In this document: piece after piece, positions 8,910 through 16,460 of the stretch | How positions within the stretch are numbered: the stretch's first letter is position 1 | Layout: each line of letters starts with the position of its first letter | Assembly (NCBI GenBank): GCA_030526995.1 | Contig: JAUNBP010000001.1 | Coordinates: 31,258 to 95,257 of the forward strand | Length of the DNA: 64,000 bases | Source: Clostridia bacterium | GTDB taxonomy: Bacteria; Bacillota; Clostridia; Christensenellales; CAG-138 | Reading direction: 5' to 3' | Notes under the pieces: generated by a model | Told to the model about the DNA's origin: nothing | What the model saw: only the letters and a program-made list of their open reading frames with translations | Databases searched by the model: none | Translations under genes and position numbers: made by a program

Positions 8910-9695
8910 ATGAGAACAATAAAACTCTTGAGTTGTGACCGTGCGCTGCTCGATTCGATGCGCACGGCTGTTAGTGACGCGGAGGAGTTGGTGTGGGCAG
9001 GGGATGGAAGCGAGGCACACGGGGACGGGGCAGCAAAAGCGGAGCTGCTGCTTGTGGACTTATCGACGGAGGATAGGGTTTTAAGGGAGGACATCGATGC
9101 AGCCTCATTCATAGCAACGATTAGCGACCCCCTCTGCGACGCCGATACGATTGCCGAGCTGAACGGCAGGATAAGCTATCATTTTGTAAAGCCAATCTCC
9201 CCCGAAAACCTCATTCGCAAGGTATTGAGAATAGTTGAGGGCGAGGGCGAGATAACGGCACTCGAGTGGCAAACCCGACAAATAGAGGCGTGTCTGAGTG
9301 CGCTTTCGGTGCCCAGTCATCTCTTGGGCCATCGCTACGCCCTGCAAGCGGTACGCCTTATCGCAGAAAACGAAACCAACACGCACATAGGCATGATGCA
9401 CACGGTATATCCTACGATAGCGGAAAACTGCGGCACATCCGCGGTCATGGTGGACAGGGCGATACGCCACGCAATAGATGTAAGCTGGAAGAAGGGGAAC
9501 ATCAGGGTTCAACGCATATACTTTGGCTACTGCGCCTACGACAAAAAGGGAATTCCGACCAATTCGGAGTTCCTCTTTGCTATAGCCGAACAGCTAAAGT
9601 TAATGTTTGCAAATTCCCAACCGGACAGGGCGTTCAAGCAGAGGATAGGCGAGCTTGAACAAGAGTTGGGCAGCGGGGAAAAGGTGCTCGGCTAA
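8910..9695 (+). CDS. spo0A: Sporulation transcription factor Spo0A
   Basis: This 261-aa response regulator is the master switch for entry into sporulation. The N-terminal receiver is divergent but keeps D10, the candidate phospho-acceptor D50 (LLLVDLS), T70 and K94 (FVKPIS). The C-terminal effector domain is unmistakable: HTVYPTIAENCG, VDRAIRHAIDVSW and GIPTNSEFLFAIAEQL match the Spo0A DNA-binding helices. ATG 8910 is preceded by AGGAGG, so the in-frame ATG at 8874, which overlaps the -10, is not used. The weak receiver makes annotation by the receiver alone difficult. Sporulation genes further along the window support the role. Confidence 0.93.
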   Translation: MRTIKLLSCDRALLDSMRTAVSDAEELVWAGDGSEAHGDGAAKAELLLVDLSTEDRVLREDIDAASFIATISDPLCDADTIAELNGRISYHFVKPISPENLIRKVLRIVEGEGEITALEWQTRQIEACLSALSVPSHLLGHRYALQAVRLIAENETNTHIGMMHTVYPTIAENCGTSAVMVDRAIRHAIDVSWKKGNIRVQRIYFGYCAYDKKGIPTNSEFLFAIAEQLKLMFANSQPDRAFKQRIGELEQELGSGEKVLG

Positions 9696-9719
9696 GGAGA
9701 AGGTTTTGAGTTCGTTGCG

Positions 9720-10919
9720 CTAACCGAAATACTCCGACAGGGCGAGCAGGATTCCGTTTGCAACGTTGGCAGGCGTTTTATCGGCAGTGATTATCGCAAG
9801 GTCGTCGGCATTGTCGTGATAGCCTATCTCCAGCAAGACCGCAGGCAGGTTGTTCTCCCTCGTCATGAAATAGTCGTTGATAATAACCTTTTCGCTTCGC
9901 TTATTCAGCCCCGTCTGCTCGGAGACGTGGGTGTTTAGAAGGTCACCCAAGCGAAGGCTGTTCTCGGCTTGATAGCCGTCGTAGTAGGTGGGATTGTAGG
10001 TGTTATCGGTGCAGTAGACCAAGAGCCCTCGGTTCAGCCCCGACTGCGAGCCTGCTGAGGCGTTGGTGTGCAGGGATATGTAGACCATGTTCGCCAGCCT
10101 CGGATCCTTCTCATACTCATATATGAGCTTGGTGTCGGGGTGTATCACCCTGAGCCTGCTGTTATCATAGGGCGTAAAGTAGTACAGCTTTGCAAGCTCC
10201 CCGTTGTCCTCGTCGGTGCCGGGGCGGTACTGCCCGATTATGGCGTCCATTATCCCGATAAGCCTGTCATATTCGGCAATTTTCAGCAGGATTGAGGGAT
10301 CATAGGGCTCGGTGGCAAGCTCCGAATCGTAGAGCTTAAGTTGGTTTAAGGCATACTTGTGAACCATGGAAACCCGCACGTAGTTGCCGACCATATACCT
10401 GTCGGAGCGGGTCAGGATTACGGTTGCGCCGTGCTCCTCCAACAGAGCCTTGGTTTCAAGCGCAAAGGTTAGAACCCGATCGGCCTCGGCATAGGTTAAA
10501 AGCCCGTTTACAGCCATCCTGCCGCCGTACAGCGAGCCGGTAACGCTGTCATAGCCATGCCCGGGGTCTAAGAATATCACCTTTCCGCTCAAATCCGGTC
10601 TTTCCTCAACGGGAGGGGGCACGGGCGCAGTGGAGGGCGGAATCGTATCGATTTTCACGACATAGCGAAGTATGCAGGCGGCGTCGGTTGCGGAAACCGC
10701 CTCGTCTTGGTCGGCGTCGGCAAAGGGAAGCAGCTCATCGGGGATGGCCTCAATTAAAACCAAGTGCCGCAGGACGGCGGAAGCATCGGTAGCGTCAACG
10801 GAGCCGTCGCCGTTTGCATCGCCAAGCTCAATCTCCCCCTCCGCAAACGCAGTTGGGAGGCTGAAACACATAAAGATAAGTGCGCATACTATCGCCAAAA
10901 GTCGTCTCTTTCCATTCAT
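9720..10919 (-). CDS. Exported N-acetylmuramoyl-L-alanine amidase with N-terminal dockerin
   Basis: This 399-aa protein has a signal peptide (MNGKRRLLAIVCALIFMC..., cleavage near AFA). Next come two dockerin type I repeats, GDANGDGSVDATDASAVLRH and ADADQDEAVSATDAACILRY (residues about 30-90), a Pro-rich linker, and an Amidase_3 domain. Zinc-site motifs are IFLDPGHG, YISLHTNAS and LLEIGYHDN. The amidase removes stem peptides from MurNAc. The dockerin should dock it on a cohesin, unusual for a cell-wall hydrolase. The start is set by a promoter whose -10 ends 7 nt before ATG 10919, so upstream TTG/ATG starts lie in promoter DNA. Confidence 0.88.
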   Translation of the reverse strand: MNGKRRLLAIVCALIFMCFSLPTAFAEGEIELGDANGDGSVDATDASAVLRHLVLIEAIPDELLPFADADQDEAVSATDAACILRYVVKIDTIPPSTAPVPPPVEERPDLSGKVIFLDPGHGYDSVTGSLYGGRMAVNGLLTYAEADRVLTFALETKALLEEHGATVILTRSDRYMVGNYVRVSMVHKYALNQLKLYDSELATEPYDPSILLKIAEYDRLIGIMDAIIGQYRPGTDEDNGELAKLYYFTPYDNSRLRVIHPDTKLIYEYEKDPRLANMVYISLHTNASAGSQSGLNRGLLVYCTDNTYNPTYYDGYQAENSLRLGDLLNTHVSEQTGLNKRSEKVIINDYFMTRENNLPAVLLEIGYHDNADDLAIITADKTPANVANGILLALSEYFG

Positions 10920-10926
10920 AAGCCAC

Positions 10927-10955
10927 ATTATAAATGGAAAAAGGCTTTCTGCCAA
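10927..10955 (-). promoter_or_regulatory. Promoter of the dockerin-amidase gene (leaderless transcript predicted)
   Basis: On the minus strand TTGGCA (10955-10950), a 17-bp spacer and TATAAT (10932-10927) form a near-consensus promoter. Transcription should begin at about 10920, essentially at the ATG (10919), leaving no room for a Shine-Dalgarno site. Confidence 0.65.
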
Positions 10956-11062
10956 TCGGTAAATTTTGTTGTTTTTTATTTGTTTACACTAACAAAGCCA
11001 ACAAAAGCCAAAGCCGAGCATTCCCCTCCTTTTTATCGCATATAAGTAAACAGAGGCTCAAA

Positions 11063-11668
11063 ATGACAAAATATGCAATCTGTGGTACAATACACAAAAA
11101 AGGAGGGCTGCCCATCAAACACATAGCCGAGCTGATTACATTTTCCCGCATTCCCATGGCTGCAGGCTTGGTCTTGACGGCCCCGTTTTCGACGGCGTTT
11201 TGGGTCTTGTATTGTCTCTGCGGCGCAAGCGATGCGATAGACGGGGCGGTTGCAAGAAAGCTCGGCATACAAAGCGAGCGGGGAGCGCTGCTTGACAGCA
11301 TAGCGGATATGGTTTTCTTTGCAGCCGTAATTTTTGTGGCCGCAATAAATTTTGAAATCCCGACATGGCTCATAGTGGGAACAGCTATCGTTTCTGCAAT
11401 TCGGCTTTCAAGCTGCGGGCTTGGCCTTTATAGGTTTCACACGCTGCCCCTGCTGCACACCTATGCGAATAAGGCGGCAGGACTCGTCCTTTTCGCCTTT
11501 TTGGGACTGGGTCGGCTGCTCGGAGTTGCGGCAGCGGGTGCGATTGCACTCGCCTTTACGAGCCTGTCCTCGATTGAGGAACTGATTATCGTCTCAAGGA
11601 CAAAAGAGCTGCACAGAAACGTTAGGGGGCTTTGGCTCAAAAAGGCAGACAAGGTCGAAATTCCCTGA
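11063..11668 (+). CDS. CDP-alcohol phosphatidyltransferase family protein
   Basis: This multi-pass membrane enzyme contains the complete CDP-OH-P motif D-G-x2-A-R-x8-G-x3-D-x3-D (in SDAIDGAVARKLG and ERGALLDSIADMV). It would transfer a phosphatidyl group from CDP-diacylglycerol to an alcohol such as glycerol-3-phosphate, serine or inositol; the acceptor is not evident. The start is uncertain. ATG 11063 adds about 15 atypical residues and overlaps a promoter-like ATGACA-17-TACAAT (11063-11091). A strong AGGAGGG (11101-11107) points to a non-AUG start near 11108-11114. The given start is the longest plausible one. Confidence 0.8.
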   Translation: MTKYAICGTIHKKGGLPIKHIAELITFSRIPMAAGLVLTAPFSTAFWVLYCLCGASDAIDGAVARKLGIQSERGALLDSIADMVFFAAVIFVAAINFEIPTWLIVGTAIVSAIRLSSCGLGLYRFHTLPLLHTYANKAAGLVLFAFLGLGRLLGVAAAGAIALAFTSLSSIEELIIVSRTKELHRNVRGLWLKKADKVEIP

Positions 11669-11689
11669 ACTTATCGATGATGTTGGGGA

Positions 11690-11718
11690 TTGACTTTTAT
11701 ATATTATTGTGCTATAGT
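11690..11718 (+). promoter_or_regulatory. Promoter of the nagB-glmM-acyltransferase-glmS cluster
   Basis: TTGACT (11690-11695), a 17-bp spacer and TATAGT (11713-11718) lie in the 90-bp gap before nagB. Confidence 0.65.
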
Positions 11719-11758
11719 CTGTGAGAAAACGAATTATGGAGTATAATGGAGTATAATG

Positions 11759-12478
11759 ATGAAAATTGTAGTTGGAACAAGAGAAGAAATTGCAAAGAAG
11801 GCAGCCGCAAGATATGAAAAGCTGCTGAACGAAAGGCCCAACGCCGTTTTGGGCTTTGCCACGGGTTCAACGCCCTTGGATTTGTACGGCGAATTGATAA
11901 ACCTCAACAAGGCGGGAAGGCTCTCCTTTGCCGAGGTTACGAGCTTCAATCTCGACGAATATGTGGGCTTGGACGGAACGCACGATCAGTCCTACCGCTA
12001 TTTTATGAACGAAAACCTGTTCAATCACGTGGACATTCGCAAGGAATGCACCTTCGTGCCCTCGGGCTTGGACGTATCCGACGAGAAGGCAGCGCAATAC
12101 GACGAGGCTATAAAGGCAGCCGGCGGAATCGATGTGCAGCTTTTGGGCATAGGCAACAACGGTCACATCGGCTTTAACGAGCCGAATACGCCCTTTGGCA
12201 GCATCACCCACGTCGTTGAGCTTACGCAGAACACGAGGGAGGTCAACTCAAGGTTTTTTGCAAGCATCGACGAGGTGCCGACCCATGCGGTCACCATGGG
12301 CATCAAGACGGTTATGAACGCCAAGAGCATCATCTTGGTTGCGCTCGGCAAGGCAAAGGCACCCATCATACGCGAAACCGTTTTGGGCGAGGTCACGCCA
12401 AAAGTACCCGCTTCAGTCCTTCAGCTTCATCCCGAAGTGGAGATTTACCTCGATTACGAAGCAGCATCACTGCTTTAA
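11759..12478 (+). CDS. nagB: Glucosamine-6-phosphate deaminase
   Basis: This 239-aa enzyme converts glucosamine-6-phosphate to fructose-6-phosphate and ammonia. GFATGSTPLDLY binds the sugar phosphate, SFNLDEYVGL holds the catalytic Asp, and GIGNNGHIGFNEP carries the active-site His and Asp. A duplicated GGAGTATAAT precedes the gene; the second GGAG is 7 nt from ATG 11759, so I prefer this over ATG 11756. Its pairing with glmM and glmS, which run the opposite reaction, suggests a cluster balancing amino-sugar use between glycolysis and cell-wall synthesis. Confidence 0.95.
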   Translation: MKIVVGTREEIAKKAAARYEKLLNERPNAVLGFATGSTPLDLYGELINLNKAGRLSFAEVTSFNLDEYVGLDGTHDQSYRYFMNENLFNHVDIRKECTFVPSGLDVSDEKAAQYDEAIKAAGGIDVQLLGIGNNGHIGFNEPNTPFGSITHVVELTQNTREVNSRFFASIDEVPTHAVTMGIKTVMNAKSIILVALGKAKAPIIRETVLGEVTPKVPASVLQLHPEVEIYLDYEAASLL

Positions 12479-12491
12479 TATATCCAAAAAG

Positions 12492-12517
12492 CACCGCTTA
12501 CAAGGCGGTGTTTATCT
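12492..12517 (+). terminator. Weak hairpin between nagB and glmM
   Basis: Arms CACCGC (12492-12497) and GCGGTG (12505-12510) are followed by TTTATCT. The short stem suggests partial termination or an RNA processing point that lowers glmM relative to nagB. Confidence 0.4.
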
Positions 12518-12536
12518 GTGCATTTAAGGAGGAGTT

Positions 12537-13889
12537 ATGTCAAAATATTTTGGAACCGACGGATTCAGAGGAGATGCCAACACAGTGCTGACCGTCGAGC
12601 ACGCCTTCAAAATTGGAAGGTTTTTAGGTTGGTATTACGGCAAGGAGCATAAGGCGAGGATAGTCATAGGCAAGGACACCCGCCGCTCGAGCTACATGTT
12701 TGAGTGCGCATTGGCAGCGGGGCTTACCGCCTCGGGCGCCGATGCCTACCTGCTTCACGTAACGACTACCCCGAGCGTATCTTACGTTGCAAGAACCGAG
12801 GATTTCGACTGCGGAATCATGATATCGGCAAGCCACAACCCGTTCCACGACAACGGCATAAAGCTGTTAAACGGCAACGGCGAGAAGATGGAGGACTCGG
12901 TTATCAACGAAGTTGAAACGTATTTGGACGGCGGCTACGGGGAGCTTCCGCTTGCAACCGGTGCAGATATCGGAATGGTCATAGACCATGCTGCGGGCAG
13001 AAACCGCTATGTAGGCTATCTCATCTCACTGGCAACGCAGTCCTACAAGGGCATAAAGATAGGGCTTGACTGCGCCAACGGCAGCACATGGATGATAGCC
13101 AAGAGCGTCTTTGATGCGCTCGGAGCTGAAACCTACGTGATAAACAATACCCCCAACGGGCTGAACATCAATACCGACTGCGGCTCAACGCATATCGAGT
13201 ACCTCAAGGAGTTCGTTCGCGAGAACGGGCTGGACGTGGGCTTTGCCTTTGACGGCGATGCCGACCGCTGCCTTGCCGTCGATGAGTACGGCGAGGAGGT
13301 CAACGGCGATAAGATAATGTACATCTACGCCCTGTACATGAAGGAGAGGGAAAAGCTCGCCAACAACACGCTGGTGACCACCGTAATGTCCAACTTCGGG
13401 CTTTATAAGGCCTTGGATAAGGCGGGCATCAACTACGAAAAGACCAAGGTGGGCGACAAGTATGTTTACGAGAACATGCGTCAAAACGGGCATCTTATCG
13501 GCGGCGAGCAGTCGGGACACATCATCTTTTCAAAGTATGCCAACACCGGCGACGGCGTTTTGACTGCTATAAAGGTCATGCAGGCAATGGTGGCGAAAAA
13601 GAGCACGCTGTCCGAGCTTGCAAAGCCTGTAACTATGTATCCGCAGGTTCTAAAGAACGTCAAGGTCACGGATAAGGAGACGACTTTGAACGATGCCCAC
13701 GTGCTTGCAGCGGTAAAAGCGGTAGAGGAGCGCTTGGGCAACAACGGCAGGATTCTGCTTCGTGCAAGCGGCACCGAGCCGGTTTTGAGGGTCATGGTGG
13801 AGGCGGACACGCACGAGCTGTGCGAACTCAACGTCGATTACGTGATTGATGCCATGGCGGAACAAGGTTATCTATTGGGAGTGAAATAA
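12537..13889 (+). CDS. glmM: Phosphoglucosamine mutase
   Basis: This 450-aa phosphohexomutase interconverts glucosamine-6-phosphate and glucosamine-1-phosphate for UDP-GlcNAc synthesis. The phosphoserine loop is GIMISASHNPFHDNGIK, the metal loop is AFDGDADRC, and the phosphate-binding loop is RASGTEPVLRVMVEA. The N-terminal KYFGTDGFRG is typical of GlmM rather than phosphomannomutase, and the neighbours nagB and glmS support this. The ribosome binding site AAGGAGGAG precedes ATG 12537. The stop overlaps the next ATG by one base (TAATG). Confidence 0.95.
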   Translation: MSKYFGTDGFRGDANTVLTVEHAFKIGRFLGWYYGKEHKARIVIGKDTRRSSYMFECALAAGLTASGADAYLLHVTTTPSVSYVARTEDFDCGIMISASHNPFHDNGIKLLNGNGEKMEDSVINEVETYLDGGYGELPLATGADIGMVIDHAAGRNRYVGYLISLATQSYKGIKIGLDCANGSTWMIAKSVFDALGAETYVINNTPNGLNINTDCGSTHIEYLKEFVRENGLDVGFAFDGDADRCLAVDEYGEEVNGDKIMYIYALYMKEREKLANNTLVTTVMSNFGLYKALDKAGINYEKTKVGDKYVYENMRQNGHLIGGEQSGHIIFSKYANTGDGVLTAIKVMQAMVAKKSTLSELAKPVTMYPQVLKNVKVTDKETTLNDAHVLAAVKAVEERLGNNGRILLRASGTEPVLRVMVEADTHELCELNVDYVIDAMAEQGYLLGVK

Positions 13890-14551
13890 TGTACACGATA
13901 AAAGATTTACTGGACACGGAAAAGACGATAGCAGCGGGGCTGTTCGAGGGCAAGACCTACCCTTGGGAGGTTTTGGACGAGATAAAGGACTTTATAATTG
14001 AGCTTGGCAAGACCCTGCCTGCGGAGGAATACGACAATCCAAGGGAGAACGTGTGGATTGCCAAGGACGCTACGGTGTTTGACAGCGCCTACATCAACGG
14101 CCCCTGCATAATCGACCACAAGGCGGAGGTGCGCCAGTGTGCGTTCATCCGCGGCAGCGCACTCGTGGGCAAGAACTGCGTGGTAGGAAACTCGACCGAG
14201 CTTAAAAACGTCGTGCTGTTCGACAACGTTCAGGTTCCTCATTACAACTACGTGGGCGATTCCATTTTGGGCTACAAGTCGCACATGGGCGCAGGCTCCA
14301 TAACCTCGAACGTCAAGAGCGACAAGACCAAGGTCGTCGTCAAAAACGGCGATGAGCAGATTGCAACCGGCAGAAAGAAGTTCGGCGCAGTGTTGGGCGA
14401 CTTTGTCGAGGTAGGCTGCAACAGCGTGTTAAATCCGGGCACGGTCGTAGGCAGAAACAGCAACATCTATCCGGTATCCTGCGTTAGAGGCGTGATTCCC
14501 GAAAACTCAATCTGCAAGAGCGGCGGAAAGATAGTCAAAAAGCACGATTGA
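13889..14551 (+). CDS. Left-handed beta-helix acyltransferase (GlmU-C-like, no uridylyltransferase domain)
   Basis: This 220-aa protein has a short helical N-terminus (about 1-60) and then hexapeptide repeats forming a left-handed beta helix (about 60-200), as in the acetyltransferase half of GlmU. NSTELKNVVLFDNVQVPHYNYVGDSILG resembles the GlmU acetyltransferase region that includes the catalytic His and sugar-binding Tyr/Asn. It lacks the N-terminal pyrophosphorylase domain. Its position between glmM and glmS, with a TAATG overlap to glmM, suggests acetylation of glucosamine-1-phosphate or a related nucleotide sugar. The UTP step would need a separate enzyme. Confidence 0.8.
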   Translation: MYTIKDLLDTEKTIAAGLFEGKTYPWEVLDEIKDFIIELGKTLPAEEYDNPRENVWIAKDATVFDSAYINGPCIIDHKAEVRQCAFIRGSALVGKNCVVGNSTELKNVVLFDNVQVPHYNYVGDSILGYKSHMGAGSITSNVKSDKTKVVVKNGDEQIATGRKKFGAVLGDFVEVGCNSVLNPGTVVGRNSNIYPVSCVRGVIPENSICKSGGKIVKKHD

Positions 14552-14563
14552 TAGGAGCATAGC

Positions 14564-16384
14564 ATGTGTGGCATAGTAGGCTACGTCGGTGAGAGAAACG
14601 CTGCCCCCATACTTATGAAGGGCTTGCAAAAGCTCGAATATCGGGGCTATGACAGCGCAGGAATAGCGGTTCACGACGGCAAAAAGGTAAACATCTATAA
14701 GGCAAAGGGCAGGCTCAAGGTTTTGGAGGAGAGGCACCCCTCCGATAAAATTTCGGGCACCCTCGGCATTGGGCATACCCGCTGGGCAACGCACGGCGAG
14801 CCGAGCGAATTAAACTCCCATCCCCACGTGAGCGGCAAGATTGCGGTCGTGCATAACGGGATTATAGAGAACTACCAAAGGCTAAAGCTCTGGCTCGAGG
14901 AAAAGGGCTATCACTTCGTTTCCGAGACCGACACCGAGGTTGCGGCACACCTTGTCAACCACTTTTACGAGGGCAATCTTTTGCAGGCGCTGCAAAGGGC
15001 AATAGCGCTTTTGGAGGGAAGCTTTGCGCTCGGAGTTCTAAGCTCCGACGTCCCCGACACCCTCGTTGCAGTTAGAAAGTCCAGCCCGCTGATAGTCGGA
15101 ATCGGTCAAAACGAGAACTTCATAGCCTCGGACATCCCCGCCATCTTGGAACACACGAGGAACGTGTATCTCTTGGACGACGGTGACATGGTGGTTCTCA
15201 AAAAGAACAGGATTCGCATGTACAACTCCCTGGGCGAGAGGATAGAAAAGCCCGTGTTCAACGTCACGTGGGATGCGGACATGGCGGAAAAGGGCGGCTA
15301 TGCGCACTTTATGGTCAAGGAGATAAACGAAACGCCGAAGGTGCTGCACGACACCTTGAACCCGAGAATAGACAAGGACGGCAGATTTTCACTGTCTGAG
15401 ATATCCAAGTTCTCCGCCATGGCAAACACGCTCAAAAGACTGTTCATTGTGGGCTGCGGCACGGCGTATAACGCCGCAATGCTCGGCAAGTATTATATAG
15501 AAAAGATGGCGCGCATCCCCGTTGAGGTGGAGTATGCAAGCGAGTTCCGTTACAGAAAGCCCCTCATAGGTAAGGGCGACGCCTGTATAGTCATATCCCA
15601 GTCGGGCGAGACGGCAGACACGCTTGCAGCCATGCGCGAGGCGCAGAGATGCGGGGCCATGGTGGTTGCGATAACAAACGTTGTCGGCAGCTCCGTTTCG
15701 AGGGAGGCCGATGAGGTTTTCTACACTTGGGCAGGGCCGGAGATAGCGGTAGCGTCCACAAAGGCGTACAGTGCCCAGCTCATGGCGCTCTATATCATAG
15801 GCACCGAGCTTGCGTTTCGCGTCGGCGGCATAGACGAGGACTATTATCGCGAGCTTTTGACCGCATTGACCGCAATTCCAAAGCAGGCACAGACCGTTTT
15901 GGACAACGTTGCAAGGATTCAGCAGCTTGCTGCGGAGCGGTTCAACGCCAAGAACGTGTTTTACATCGGCAGGGGCATGGACTGCCCGCTTTCTATGGAG
16001 AGTGCGCTAAAGCTAAAGGAGATATGCTACACCCACGCCGAGGCGTTCGCAGCGGGAGAACTCAAGCACGGCCCGCTTGCGCTCTTGGAAAACGGCTCGC
16101 TCGTAGTTGCCCTTATGACGCAGGAAAGCCTGCTCGACAAGACGATAAGCAACATGATTGAGTGCAGAACGAGGAATGCCTACCTTGTAGGAATAGCCAT
16201 GGAGGGCAACATCCGCGCCGTCGAGACGGCGGACGACTGCATACTGATTCCCCGCACCGTTGAATGCTTTGCTCCCATGCTTGCAGCGATTGCAGCCCAG
16301 CTGTTCGCCTACTATATTTCAACGCACAAGGGCGTAGACGTTGACAAACCCCGCAACCTTGCAAAATCCGTAACGGTGGAATAG
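14564..16384 (+). CDS. glmS: Glutamine-fructose-6-phosphate aminotransferase (isomerizing)
   Basis: This 606-aa enzyme makes glucosamine-6-phosphate from fructose-6-phosphate and glutamine. The N-terminal class II glutaminase begins MCGIVGYVGE with the nucleophile Cys2. Two SIS sugar-isomerase domains follow (for example VISQSGETADT and VASTKAYSAQ), and the end DVDKPRNLAKSVTVE is the conserved C-terminal tail. A ribosome binding site (AGGAG) lies 12 nt after the previous gene. The gap is far too short for a glmS ribozyme, so control is probably at the upstream promoter. Confidence 0.98.
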   Translation: MCGIVGYVGERNAAPILMKGLQKLEYRGYDSAGIAVHDGKKVNIYKAKGRLKVLEERHPSDKISGTLGIGHTRWATHGEPSELNSHPHVSGKIAVVHNGIIENYQRLKLWLEEKGYHFVSETDTEVAAHLVNHFYEGNLLQALQRAIALLEGSFALGVLSSDVPDTLVAVRKSSPLIVGIGQNENFIASDIPAILEHTRNVYLLDDGDMVVLKKNRIRMYNSLGERIEKPVFNVTWDADMAEKGGYAHFMVKEINETPKVLHDTLNPRIDKDGRFSLSEISKFSAMANTLKRLFIVGCGTAYNAAMLGKYYIEKMARIPVEVEYASEFRYRKPLIGKGDACIVISQSGETADTLAAMREAQRCGAMVVAITNVVGSSVSREADEVFYTWAGPEIAVASTKAYSAQLMALYIIGTELAFRVGGIDEDYYRELLTALTAIPKQAQTVLDNVARIQQLAAERFNAKNVFYIGRGMDCPLSMESALKLKEICYTHAEAFAAGELKHGPLALLENGSLVVALMTQESLLDKTISNMIECRTRNAYLVGIAMEGNIRAVETADDCILIPRTVECFAPMLAAIAAQLFAYYISTHKGVDVDKPRNLAKSVTVE

Positions 16385-16400
16385 CGCTTGCGGGAAAAAT

Positions 16401-16429
16401 TTGACCAAACCGCACCTTTGTGTTATCAT
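16401..16429 (+). promoter_or_regulatory. Promoter of the radical-SAM / rng operon
   Basis: TTGACC (16401-16406), 17 bp, then TATCAT (16424-16429) with a TG extension. It shows that the in-frame TTG at 16401 is promoter DNA, not a start codon. Confidence 0.65.
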
Positions 16430-16460
16430 AGGGATACAGTGGGGTAGTTTGGAGGAACGA

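Noticed and set aside
14552-14563. Possible glmS ribozyme before glmS
   Set aside because: Only 12 bp separate the genes; there is no room for the ribozyme.
16401-16460. N-terminal extension of the radical SAM protein from TTG 16401
   Set aside because: That codon is the -35 element of the promoter; TTG 16461 has a good ribosome binding site.
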